Part shown: positions 7,418 to 15,633 of the stretch, piece by piece
Position numbering within the stretch: position 1 is the stretch's first letter
Layout of the letters: each line of letters begins with the position of its first letter
Source of the DNA: a virus
DNA: 21,692 nt
IMG/VR virus record: IMGVR_UViG_3300010885_033502
Location: 1-21,692 of that record
Strand: one strand, 5' to 3'
The notes under the pieces: generated by a model
Told to the model about the DNA's origin: nothing
Database searches by the model: none
The model's input: the letters and a program-made list of their open reading frames with translations, nothing else
Position numbers and translations under genes: made by a program

Positions 7418-10048
7418 TTATAATGTATAGTCCCAAAGTTGAATTGCTTTATTAGTTCCATTTACATTTATTATTAAAAATGTACCAGATGCAGTTACTG
7501 GATTAGTAAATGTAGTAGGTGCAGATGTTATATTTAATGCACTAGCATAGATTGTGTTTGTAGCACTAATATTACCAGAAACTGTTAATTTTGCATTTGG
7601 TGTTGTTGTTCCAATACCTACATTTCCATTAGCTGATATAAATACCGTAGATGTATTACCTATACCTTTGTTATAAAAAGATAAAGATTCATTGCCAACA
7701 CTTATACGCCCTAATCCACTTGTGTAATCTACAATTAAACCTGTTGTAAATAAATTTGTATAACCACCATTTGTAAAAAAACCTTTAAAGGCAGTAATAG
7801 AACCTCCTGCTCCTATACTATTATTATCGACAAGTCCTGCACCTAAATTTATATTATTAGCGAATAAAGTATTTGTAGCACTAATATTACCAGAAACTGT
7901 TAATTTTGTATTTGGTGTTGTTGTTCCAATACCTAAATTACCAGATGAGTTAATTCTCATTCTTTCATTGGTGTTTAACGTACCACCAGTAAAAAATGTT
8001 AAATTGCTTGTACTTGCTGCTGCTCCTAATACAAGATTGGCACTTGTTGAATAAACATATGAATCTCCTGCATTAACTACATTAAATGTAGGACTATATA
8101 AATTACCATTATATTTTGTACTTGCTATACCTAAATCCAAATAGTTAATATTATCGTCATTATAGAGAGAAATATCGGTACTTGAACTAACACTTGGTGT
8201 TATATTTTGAATCTGATTAAATACTGATCCACTAGCCGAAGAAATAATAGTAAGAGGTGCAGAGTTTAATGTTGCAATACTAGCAGTTGATCCAAATTGA
8301 GCAACGGGAGAAGCCACTATACCTTGAGAAGAAATATTATTAACAAATGTATAATTATTTGCACTTACTGAAATATTAGAACCTAAAATAAAATTGTTTG
8401 TTCCGCTTAAAGCATTATTTTTTCCATTTAATATAGTATTATAGTTTCCGCAAATTTTATTATTACATCCATTTATAATTGAACTAAAATTACTACACGT
8501 TGAAGAATTACCGTAACAAGATTGAATACAGTTACGAGATCCATTTAAAATTGTATTGTAACTTGAATATGTATCGGTATTGTATGTATATGAAAGATTT
8601 TTATTTGTAATACAATTAGCAGATCCATTTATAATGGAATTATTTATAAATGCTCCACCAGCTTGATAATAACAAGAATTATTATTATAATAACCAGAAC
8701 CAGTACCAAGTATACTATTACCATATCCGCTTATATTACTATAAGTAATACTACTTGTTGAATATGGTGTTGCAGCACCGCCACTTCCTACAGATGATAT
8801 AATTGATGTTGCAAGAATTGTATTAAGAGTTCCATTTATTACTGTATTATAATTTGTGCATCCTAGTGTGCCATTACCTGTATAATTTCTATTACCATTT
8901 AAAATAGAATTATAACCTGCACTTATAGTACTATTATCACTAAGTGAATTAAGATATGGTAAAATAGATGGTTGACTAATATATCCACCAATAGAACCAC
9001 AATGTTTATAAAATTGTGTAATATTTGATATGTTACTACCTCTACAAGTAAAATTATCTGTAGTTAAATTTTTTGCACATACACTAGCACCCGAAATATT
9101 TCCCATACCTACACCACCAGCAGACAAATTGTTTACATATGTAGTACAATCACAAGAGGCTTTAATGCTATTACCCAATATAAAAACATTAGTTTTATTA
9201 TTTGTATTATTACTATAACCACCTAATACTACCGAATAACCTCCAGAAGCTGTATTGTCTTTTCCAGTACCAATAAAATTATAATTATTTGTAACACAAT
9301 TATTACATCCGCTACCAATAAAAGAATAATCACTTACTATACATCCAGAAAAACCACCAACAATTGATGAATAATTTCCTGCAATATTATTACGACAACC
9401 AGTTCCTATAAAATTATTTGCTATTTTTATATAACCACTATTAGATGCATTTGGAGCACCACTATAATTTGGTGTAAGAATTTGTGGTTGTTGAGAAATA
9501 CAATTTTTATAACCATTTAAAATTGTGTTTGAACAAACTACCGAACAACCAATAATTGGGTTGGTCGTGCAATTACCGTTATCATAATAATCAGATGCAG
9601 CAGCACATGCTTTAATAAAATTACAACAACCACCAGCAATAATATTATTATTTAAAATATTTGGGGGTGTACCATAACTTATTAATGAATAACTTCCGCT
9701 ATATGTGCAAGTTGCAGATATAGAACTATTGTATGAATTTAAAATAGTATTGCAACTATCATTAATAGTATTATTTATACCATTACCTATAAAATTATAA
9801 GAACTTAGTGCTCTATTATTAGATCCGCCTAGAACAGTAGACCAATTTCCAGATGCTATGTTATTACCTATTTTTAATACTATAGATGATGTAGAGGAAA
9901 TTAAAGTATAAGGCTGAGTAGATAGAGACCTATATGCAGTATTCCATTGACTACTATTACCACTTATATCATAAAACAAATTACTGGTTGAAACATTACC
10001 AGTAACTGTTAGGTCATTTTTAGTCTTAAATGATACGTTGATAGCCAT
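7418..10048 (-). CDS. Large cysteine-rich beta-roll tail fibre
   Basis: The protein is 876 residues. The N-terminus has SQWNTAYRSLSTQPYTLI (33-50), shared with the 560-residue fibre. Residues 60-285 and 370-555 are YadA-like repeats (patterns such as FIGSGCNNCVTNNY). Each block ends in the closing motif ILGSNI-x6-TYVNNL type, at 290-308 and 554-572. Residues 573-876 have ERMRINSSGNLGIGTTTPN (695-713), a classic fibre shaft motif. That segment occurs a second time at about 807-836. The protein has 26 cysteines, all between residues 99 and 533. Shaft motifs like these often precede a self-cleaving S74 chaperone domain, but none is present; the protein ends KAIQLWDYTL. It is probably a virion fibre or adhesin, and no enzymatic domain is seen. 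Confidence 0.82.
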   Translation of the reverse strand: MAINVSFKTKNDLTVTGNVSTSNLFYDISGNSSQWNTAYRSLSTQPYTLISSTSSIVLKIGNNIASGNWSTVLGGSNNRALSSYNFIGNGINNTINDSCNTILNSYNSSISATCTYSGSYSLISYGTPPNILNNNIIAGGCCNFIKACAAASDYYDNGNCTTNPIIGCSVVCSNTILNGYKNCISQQPQILTPNYSGAPNASNSGYIKIANNFIGTGCRNNIAGNYSSIVGGFSGCIVSDYSFIGSGCNNCVTNNYNFIGTGKDNTASGGYSVVLGGYSNNTNNKTNVFILGNSIKASCDCTTYVNNLSAGGVGMGNISGASVCAKNLTTDNFTCRGSNISNITQFYKHCGSIGGYISQPSILPYLNSLSDNSTISAGYNSILNGNRNYTGNGTLGCTNYNTVINGTLNTILATSIISSVGSGGAATPYSTSSITYSNISGYGNSILGTGSGYYNNNSCYYQAGGAFINNSIINGSANCITNKNLSYTYNTDTYSSYNTILNGSRNCIQSCYGNSSTCSNFSSIINGCNNKICGNYNTILNGKNNALSGTNNFILGSNISVSANNYTFVNNISSQGIVASPVAQFGSTASIATLNSAPLTIISSASGSVFNQIQNITPSVSSSTDISLYNDDNINYLDLGIASTKYNGNLYSPTFNVVNAGDSYVYSTSANLVLGAAASTSNLTFFTGGTLNTNERMRINSSGNLGIGTTTPNTKLTVSGNISATNTLFANNINLGAGLVDNNSIGAGGSITAFKGFFTNGGYTNLFTTGLIVDYTSGLGRISVGNESLSFYNKGIGNTSTVFISANGNVGIGTTTPNAKLTVSGNISATNTIYASALNITSAPTTFTNPVTASGTFLIINVNGTNKAIQLWDYTL
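7556..7620 (-). repeat. Copy A of an approximately 65-bp repeat inside the 876-residue fibre gene
   Basis: This stretch encodes the LGIGTTTPNAKLTVSG segment near the fibre C-terminus and is nearly identical to 7871-7935, with about two mismatches by eye. The near-identity at DNA level, in a protein whose repeats are otherwise diverged, points to recent duplication or gene conversion. Confidence 0.75.
7871..7935 (-). repeat. Copy B of the approximately 65-bp repeat inside the 876-residue fibre gene
   Basis: This is the upstream copy, encoding LGIGTTTPNTKLTVSG. Recombination between the two copies would delete 315 bp in frame (105 codons), which could change fibre length without breaking the reading frame. 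Confidence 0.75.
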
Positions 10049-10099
10049 TTAATATATACTTAATCAAATTGTTAAATATTTCCATTCAGAAATAATAAT

Positions 10100-12091
10100 T
10101 TATATTAAAGCTAAACAATGTACACTTATTAAGTAAGAATATGATGCTACGAATATAAAGTTAATATCTAAAGTGGTAGATACAGCACTAATTGTTATTC
10201 CTGATGGGGTATTTTGAATAATACCATATGGATCAATAAAGCCATATATTGTATAATTCCAATTTGCTCCATCATAGTGTGCTAATATTTCAGCAATACC
10301 TGATTGATTAGTTGGAGAAGCTGAACCAGTATTAACAAATTTTACCAAAAACTTTGCTGTGGTGTAACTTGCAACGGGTACGGTTGTTATTGTTGGTGCT
10401 GAAGATGTTCCAGTTGCATAATAATTTTTAGCAAGTGTTTTTGAGCTACCAGATGATCCAGTTGTTATTACACCTTGGAAAGTTGGTGAGTCTCCAGTAC
10501 CTAGACCTAATGCGGTTGCACCATTTGCTACGCTTGTTGCAGTTAATACTGCAAATCCTGTTGTTGATACACCGATTGCGCTTACGTTTGCAGTAGAACC
10601 TGTGGGATTACCAAGAACACTATTAGCTGCAACTTGTTGAATCTGGTTATATTGAACTTTATTTGTACCAATTGCAGTTGGAATTGTTATATCCGCACTA
10701 CCATCAAATGATGTTGATGTAAATGTTATATCACCACTAGATGTGATATTTCTTGCTGTTTTAAGTTCTGTTGCTGTATCAGCATTACCTGTAACTGAAC
10801 CAGAGAGATTTGCAACAAGTGTATCAATTGTTTTTGTATTTGTTGATACTGAATTTGCACTTGGTTCAGTAACCATGCTACTGAATAAATACCAAGGTTT
10901 TATACCATTTACTAAATCTTTACTTCTTAATAAACCAGCGTGTGCATATGTACCTGAAGTATAATGACCTACAAGACCAATATCTAATGAATCTGTAGGA
11001 TTATCTTCCCCAAGATAAATTATTGGTGCGTTAACTACCAATTCACCTTGAACTATTTGTATTGCAGAACCACCAAAATATAAACTTCCTCCAACACTAA
11101 GATTAGATCCAACACTAAGATTAGATCCAATACTAACACTATTTGTAAAATTACCAGAAGCTGCTTGGAATGATGCAGCGGTTGAAACAATACCTGTTCC
11201 ATTTGGACTTAATGTAATATTACCGTTTGATGCTGTTGAAATTGTTATACCAGCACTACCTGTAATATTACCAACACTTGAAAGATTACCTGTAACATCT
11301 TGAGTACCATTAAAATTTTGACCCCATAATGTATGAGTAGTTGTAAGGGATGCAGCACTACCTGTTGTATTTTGGTTAAGTGTTGGAATATCTGCTGCCA
11401 CTATTGCACGGAATGATGGTGCTGCGGGTATACCATTTGGTGCTGCTAAAAAGTAATTTGCAGTTTTACTACCATAAGGATTTAATGTATCACCATAAGC
11501 TGCATTAAGAGAAATTGTTGGTGTTGTACCTCCAGATGAAGCAACTGGAGATGTTGCACCAACACTAGTTAATCTATTATTTATTTGCGTTTGAATTGCA
11601 CTTGTAACACCACTAACATAACCAAGTTCTGTTGATGTTGTTGCTGATGCTACTGGAATACCGTTTGTATCTGATACCAGTGCTCTGCTTGCGGTAATGG
11701 CAGCAGCTTCAATTATAGCTCCTCCACTTGATTGCATTACCCTATTGTTATTCAGGGCGGTTGTACTGTTAGTGCCACCATGACTAATATCAATTGCAGT
11801 ACCATTCCATGTTCCCGAAGTAATCGTACCAACTGTTACAATACTTGAACTACCAGCAAGAGGAGAAGCACCAATTGTATTATATGATACCGTTTTTGTT
11901 GAAGATCCATCAAAAGTTAAAGGTGAAGATCCACCAGATCCACCAGAATTAAACGTAATAGCATTGGCAACACTTGCAGCAGCATTACCAGAAAGTAAAA
12001 ATATATTTGTAAGATTAGTTCCACTAGATAAAATTTTACCAAATGTGTTTTGGTCATTTCTAATTGTAAAAGCTGAATTTATATTTGACAT
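10100..12091 (-). CDS. Tail fibre / virion structural protein (non-beta-roll type)
   Basis: The protein is 663 residues, low in complexity and rich in Ser, Thr, Gly, Ala and Asn. The N-terminus (AFTIRNDQNTFGKI) is like other fibre starts. Residues 55-110 contain LTFDGSSTKTVSY and GTWNGTAIDISHGGT, widespread phage fibre motifs. Residues 180-300 hold further shaft repeats. Residues 340-412 form a distinct block (IIYLGEDNPTDSLDIGLVGH, then AHAGLLRSK) that is common in virion proteins of marine phages. Residues 430-500 repeat shaft motifs (DGSADITIPTAI). The last ~100 residues (TTAKFLVKFVNTG... EILAHYDGANW) look like a beta-sandwich cap. It is followed 51 bases downstream by the 876-residue fibre gene. 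The structural role is clear, but its exact position in the virion is not. Confidence 0.8.
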   Translation of the reverse strand: MSNINSAFTIRNDQNTFGKILSSGTNLTNIFLLSGNAAASVANAITFNSGGSGGSSPLTFDGSSTKTVSYNTIGASPLAGSSSIVTVGTITSGTWNGTAIDISHGGTNSTTALNNNRVMQSSGGAIIEAAAITASRALVSDTNGIPVASATTSTELGYVSGVTSAIQTQINNRLTSVGATSPVASSGGTTPTISLNAAYGDTLNPYGSKTANYFLAAPNGIPAAPSFRAIVAADIPTLNQNTTGSAASLTTTHTLWGQNFNGTQDVTGNLSSVGNITGSAGITISTASNGNITLSPNGTGIVSTAASFQAASGNFTNSVSIGSNLSVGSNLSVGGSLYFGGSAIQIVQGELVVNAPIIYLGEDNPTDSLDIGLVGHYTSGTYAHAGLLRSKDLVNGIKPWYLFSSMVTEPSANSVSTNTKTIDTLVANLSGSVTGNADTATELKTARNITSSGDITFTSTSFDGSADITIPTAIGTNKVQYNQIQQVAANSVLGNPTGSTANVSAIGVSTTGFAVLTATSVANGATALGLGTGDSPTFQGVITTGSSGSSKTLAKNYYATGTSSAPTITTVPVASYTTAKFLVKFVNTGSASPTNQSGIAEILAHYDGANWNYTIYGFIDPYGIIQNTPSGITISAVSTTLDINFIFVASYSYLISVHCLALI
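11093..11128 (-). repeat. Tandem 18-bp repeat within the 663-residue fibre gene
   Basis: Two exact head-to-tail copies of an 18-base unit encode the repeated peptide GSNLSV. A third, diverged copy follows. Being a multiple of three, slippage here would change the shaft length in frame. Confidence 0.8.
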
Positions 12092-12128
12092 AATATTTTA
12101 TATACTTACAATTTATATAATTATTAAA

Positions 12129-13817
12129 TTAAAAATGGTTTGTTCTTAGACCTTTTATAAAAAAAGAATCTGTATTATTAATACTATTGGGATAATTTAT
12201 CCAGAAATAAACATAATTTGAATCTATTGTTGCGTTATAATTTACTAAAATATTACCTGTTGTAATTTGACCATATTCTGAAACCACTGCTATATTGTCA
12301 ATTAACGAAGCAACTAAATTTATTTCTGAATAATAAATATCGTTACTATAATTTGCCTCTACTTGAAGCGTATACTTTGCTGTTTTAAAATCAGATAAAT
12401 GAAATCTATCAACCAATGATTGCGTGTTAGTTCCCGATAATGGAATTTGAACGAATATTGGTGTATGGGGATTTAAATTTATTGGTAAAAAATGATTTGG
12501 ATTTGTTTGATCATTTCCTGCAAATTTATAAACTCTTCCATTTGTTAAGACTACATCATAACCTTTTTGTAATTGTTGAGTATTATATTGCGTAAATTGT
12601 TGTATGGTTTTATATGATGATGGTGCAACTACATCAGAATATATTAATGGAGCAAGAGATGTCGTATTACTTTCACCTAAAGAAAGTTGACCCGAAGCTG
12701 CATCGTATATTAAATTTCCACCACCTGTTTTAATATTTGTTAAATGGCTACCGTCTCCATAAAGATAATTTGCTGTAATATTATCAGCATTTAAATTATT
12801 AACATATGTTGTGTTATCCTGTGAAGTAACAATATTTGAACCTATGACGAATGAATTGTTGTTGGTTGCTGTATTATTTTCACCTCCCAATATACCAGCA
12901 TAGTTACCAGATGCAGTATTGTTTTTACCGCCTAGAACATTAGAATATGTACCAGATGCAGTATTATTACCGTTTGTTGGCACTATTGAAAAATCACCAG
13001 TACCTGACATGTAAATCTGTTCACTTATGACAGGTATTGACGGACTAACTTGACCTACCGTTAACCCTATTCCTTGTGAAAAATCAGAAAAGCTTCTTAA
13101 TAATGGGGGAGCAGAAGATTGAGTAGAATCTTCTAAGGTTTTACCATCGGTTGTTAAAAATTTAGAATCAATGGTATAGATTTTTTTGTAAACCTCATCC
13201 ATGCTTTTAAACATCCAACCTTTAATGGTAAATTGTGTCGTTGCGGTTATTCTATATGGTTGAGTGGGTCCCAAATTGTCTGGGTACTGCATGTTTATAT
13301 TACCACTCCAAAGAACTTCACTTCTTATTTCATAAGGTGTGCTTGATTTGTGATTGCTTGGTAATTTCCAAGATATAATAATATATGGATCGGTATAGGG
13401 AACAAAATTCGTAAGAATTTGATCCATGTCAGCTTGATACCTTGTTATAATTGTCATGTCAATTGTTATATTGACGGGAACAGGTTGAGGTATATGTTTT
13501 AAGAAGTTTCCACTTCCATCTTTAGGATCATAATCAATGGTAAACCCATCAATTTTATTAAAAACTCTTGCTTGGTCTCTTGAAATACTTCCAATATTAA
13601 CGGCAATAACAGGAACGGTTAATCCACCCGCCGCAGGACTATTTAAATTACTAAAAACCCTTTGTTTTGGTGAATATACGAATAAAACCTTATCACCAGT
13701 AACAGGCTCGACTAAAGTTTCATTTTGATCATACCTTTTGATGATAACATCATTAAAAGCACCGATAAATTGCTCAACAAGCGTCTGGACTTCCCAATTA
13801 AAAGTATAATTCTTCAC
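12129..13817 (-). CDS. T4 gp15-like tail completion protein fused to a beta-roll fibre
   Basis: The protein is 562 residues, with a GTG start at 13817-13815; no ATG fits upstream. Residues 1-205 resemble T4 gp15, the tail sheath stabiliser and completion protein. Matching elements are FNDVIIKRYD (21-30), VPVIAVNIGSISRDQARVFNKI, the hallmark MTIITRYQADMDQILTNFVP (121-140), and FTIKGWMF (196-203). Residues 275-328 are YadA-like repeats (NNTASGTYSNVLGGKNNTAS) ending with the closing motif FVIGSNIVTSQDNTTYVNNL. YGDGSHLTNI (353-362) follows, then a C-terminal beta-rich region to 562 that shares a TAKY/TAKF strand with the cap of the next fibre. T4 gp15 is about 270 residues, so roughly 290 residues of fibre are added. 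The fusion would place a fibre at the neck. The gp15 match is from remembered family features, not a search. Confidence 0.7.
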   Translation of the reverse strand: MKNYTFNWEVQTLVEQFIGAFNDVIIKRYDQNETLVEPVTGDKVLFVYSPKQRVFSNLNSPAAGGLTVPVIAVNIGSISRDQARVFNKIDGFTIDYDPKDGSGNFLKHIPQPVPVNITIDMTIITRYQADMDQILTNFVPYTDPYIIISWKLPSNHKSSTPYEIRSEVLWSGNINMQYPDNLGPTQPYRITATTQFTIKGWMFKSMDEVYKKIYTIDSKFLTTDGKTLEDSTQSSAPPLLRSFSDFSQGIGLTVGQVSPSIPVISEQIYMSGTGDFSIVPTNGNNTASGTYSNVLGGKNNTASGNYAGILGGENNTATNNNSFVIGSNIVTSQDNTTYVNNLNADNITANYLYGDGSHLTNIKTGGGNLIYDAASGQLSLGESNTTSLAPLIYSDVVAPSSYKTIQQFTQYNTQQLQKGYDVVLTNGRVYKFAGNDQTNPNHFLPINLNPHTPIFVQIPLSGTNTQSLVDRFHLSDFKTAKYTLQVEANYSNDIYYSEINLVASLIDNIAVVSEYGQITTGNILVNYNATIDSNYVYFWINYPNSINNTDSFFIKGLRTNHF

Positions 13818-13840
13818 TTACACTACTTAGTGAAAAAGAT

Positions 13841-14113
13841 TTACTTTATAAGATTGCTTAACTCTAAATTATTAGTAATACTGCTTTTAATTGCTTCAAG
13901 ATCAAGAGCTTTTTTAACACAGTTACAAAGATAGTAATGAAAATTTTGATTATCTCTTCCAATGTGACCTCTACCAAAGCATTTTTTACAAGATGATGAT
14001 GGTTTTTTCAATAATGGAAGCTGCCCCATGTCTAATAATGAGAAATCGGACTCTGGAATGGTGTAAAATGTTCCAGAAAATGCGCTATATATGATTTTAG
14101 TTGATTCTTGCAT
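13841..14113 (-). CDS. Small zinc-ribbon-like protein of unknown function
   Basis: The protein is 90 residues. Four cysteines in two pairs, SCKKCFGRGH (C42, C45) and YLCNC (C63, C65), with H50 and H59 nearby, form a likely zinc site. CKKCFGRG is close to the CxxCxGxG knuckle of DnaJ. The N-terminal half (IYSAFSGTFYTIPESDFSLL) is not recognised. The start overlaps the 3' end of the upstream gene by 17 bases and it lies just before the gp15-like gene. A chaperone or assembly role is possible but unproven. Confidence 0.65.
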   Translation of the reverse strand: MQESTKIIYSAFSGTFYTIPESDFSLLDMGQLPLLKKPSSSCKKCFGRGHIGRDNQNFHYYLCNCVKKALDLEAIKSSITNNLELSNLIK

Positions 14114-14456
14114 CGATTGTTAAAATTTTATCCCAAAATTTGTTACCAGAAACTTTTGCAGGATAAACCATAAGATTATTTTCAATTTCTGGTGCATGTT
14201 TTGCTAATGTTTTAATTCGGTAATCAAAATATATTAAATTATCTTCTTCGTGTATTTCGGTTTCAAATGGGATGGGTATTTCTATCTTTTCTTTTAATTT
14301 CTTTGTAGTATCCATTATAAAAGTAAGATAAAAATTCTTTTGATAAAAAATAACTAATTTTCCTTGTTTGTGAATTTTTTTATCAATTTCTATTGAAATT
14401 TGTTTTTGTAATAAAAATTTACAGGCTTTTTCTAAAATTGTTCCAGATATAGTCAT
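14097..14456 (-). CDS. Hypothetical phage protein, 119 residues
   Basis: The protein is an alpha-beta protein with no signal peptide or membrane segment. The N-terminus (TISGTILEKACKFLLQKQIS) is probably helical, followed by alternating strands (KLVIFYQKNFYLTFIMD; IPIPFETEIHEEDNLIYFDY). I do not recognise the family. It is coupled to both neighbours: its ATG shares TAATG with the stop of the SH3-like gene, and its own end overlaps the zinc-ribbon gene by 17 bases. This makes it a real part of the run leading into the structural genes. Confidence 0.6.
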   Translation of the reverse strand: MTISGTILEKACKFLLQKQISIEIDKKIHKQGKLVIFYQKNFYLTFIMDTTKKLKEKIEIPIPFETEIHEEDNLIYFDYRIKTLAKHAPEIENNLMVYPAKVSGNKFWDKILTIDARIN

Positions 14457-14839
14457 TATTTGTCCATGAATCCTTTTTTCTGTGCAGGTGACATTTTTAA
14501 TATTACATCCACAAAGTATTTTAAAAATTTTGCCATTGGTGTTGTTGGTATAATGGATACAATTTCACACCCTTCGCATGAAACGTTTCTCCAATCCTGC
14601 ATCATGATATCCCAAACTGTTGCCAAGTTCTTTTTTATAGCATTATATGGTGGTGGATTTTTTGGTTTTTTAAAATTTAATGTTTCTTTACCAAAAACCG
14701 AATTTAAAAGTTTTCTATCCAACGTACAAAGCATTCTTCTTGATGTTGGTTTTCTGTTTTTGTCTCTTCTAGTAAATTTTAATTCCACCAAATTAGTTTG
14801 GCAAATTTTCATTACTGTTAATGGAGATAAACCTGCCAT
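14456..14839 (-). CDS. SH3-barrel-like small phage protein
   Basis: The protein is 127 residues. The middle resembles a group of small SH3-like barrel proteins common in large phages: VELKFTRRDKNRKPTSRRML (18-37), then CTL (38-40), and later TVWDIMMQDWRNVSCEGCEI (74-93) followed by VSI. In that group a basic strand, 'CTL', 'V.D....WR.' and a final 'I.SI' recur in this order. Their function is unknown. The C-terminal 30 residues (MAKFLKYFVDVILKMSP) are helical and extra. It starts 7 bases after the stop of the GroES-like gene and is followed by TAATG coupling. The family call is moderate. Confidence 0.55.
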   Translation of the reverse strand: MAGLSPLTVMKICQTNLVELKFTRRDKNRKPTSRRMLCTLDRKLLNSVFGKETLNFKKPKNPPPYNAIKKNLATVWDIMMQDWRNVSCEGCEIVSIIPTTPMAKFLKYFVDVILKMSPAQKKGFMDK

Positions 14840-14845
14840 AATTTA

Positions 14846-15262
14846 TTACTTAATCTTTTTGTTAATTTTTTTTAATTGAGGTTGTGGTTTTGCTTCACAT
14901 ACACCAAATATTCTACTTTCGTTTAAAAATACAATGTGTTTTAAATCATTAAGGTTTGATACTTTGATACCTTTGTCATTTGGGAACACAATAATATCAT
15001 TAGCCTTAACAGTCTTGCAATCAGGTCCTGCAAGGATTACTCTTGCAAGTCTCCATGCAAAATTTACGGTGTTAATTGGAACCCATATACTACCTCTTAA
15101 AATTTCCGTACCATCATCGTTAACGTCAATATACTGACACATCAATATATCATCTAAAACTTTTGTTAATGTCCAACTATCTAATTCAAAAGCATGACCT
15201 AGATAGTTATCTAGCTGTACTTTACCACCGATATTGTCATTTTGTTCTGGTCTTTCAATCAT
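14846..15262 (-). CDS. GroES-like co-chaperonin (functional analogue of T4 gp31, putative)
   Basis: The protein is 138 residues. Residues 36-124 have the order of elements of a GroES fold: VLDDILMCQYI (first strand), a charged loop followed by RGSIWVPI (56-63, possible mobile-loop region), RLARVILAGPDCKTVKANDI (71-90, matching the 'GxVxAVGPG...VKVGD' region), IVFPNDKGIKV (91-101) and VFLNESRIFGVCEAK (111-125, matching the final 'E.DILA' strand). GroES partners cap GroEL, and T4-type phages use their own version for capsid protein folding. The IVL tripeptide of bacterial mobile loops is not clear here. The last residues are lysine-rich. It lies between the gp62-like and SH3-like genes. Confidence 0.58.
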   Translation of the reverse strand: MIERPEQNDNIGGKVQLDNYLGHAFELDSWTLTKVLDDILMCQYIDVNDDGTEILRGSIWVPINTVNFAWRLARVILAGPDCKTVKANDIIVFPNDKGIKVSNLNDLKHIVFLNESRIFGVCEAKPQPQLKKINKKIK

Positions 15263-15267
15263 ATATT

Positions 15268-15633
15268 TTATTTAGGCAATAAATTTAATTCTTCAAGTGT
15301 GTTATTATACATTTCTAATTCTTTTCTTGAAATTTCCATAACCGAACACAAATTATCAAGGTTTGGATCGCTTTCTTCTACCCCTTTATTGCTTTTTTTA
15401 ATGTATTGTATTTTTTTAGTATGCTTTGGGATTACTTTATAATAAAACTTCGCTAAAAATTCTTCATCTGATATATTCCACTTGTTCGTAGTCATATTGA
15501 CAATCTGTGCAATTGGTTTACTCGTCATTGACAGCCATCTATTTGTCATATAACTTATATTTTTAGGTATCTCTGGCTTTTTGGAATCAATTTTAAGAAT
15601 CCAATTTAAAAATGGAAAGAATATGTTTTTCAC
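15268..15633 (-). CDS. 62: Clamp-loader small subunit (T4 gp62-like)
   Basis: The protein is 121 residues, starting at GTG 15633-15631. The GTG overlaps the stop of the upstream gene as GTGA. The pattern matches the short clamp-loader 'subunit A' of large phages: YMTNRWLSMTSKPIAQIVN (28-46), FYYKVIPKHTKKIQYIKK (63-80) and ISRKELEMYNNTLEELN (101-117). In T4, gp62 pairs with gp44 to load the gp45 sliding clamp onto DNA, and also serves late transcription through the clamp. It is shorter than T4 gp62 (about 187 residues), as usual for this branch. The partner gp44 is not in the window. The primase gene about 1.3 kb away supports a replication context. Confidence 0.75.
   Translation of the reverse strand: MKNIFFPFLNWILKIDSKKPEIPKNISYMTNRWLSMTSKPIAQIVNMTTNKWNISDEEFLAKFYYKVIPKHTKKIQYIKKSNKGVEESDPNLDNLCSVMEISRKELEMYNNTLEELNLLPK

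Noticed and set aside
5007-10048. CRISPR-like array because of regularly repeated short sequences
   Set aside because: The repeats encode degenerate 14-15-residue beta-roll units in an open frame and are not identical repeats with unique spacers.
13818-13840. Hairpin CACTA-CT-TAGTG as a terminator between the zinc-ribbon and gp15-like genes
   Set aside because: The stem is five bases with a two-base loop, and the sequence lies right at the GTG start, so it is too weak to call.
14460-14879. 139-residue open frame on the plus strand opposite the SH3-like gene
   Set aside because: Its hydrophobic, phenylalanine-rich translation is the antisense shadow of a gene with clear family features and coupled neighbours.
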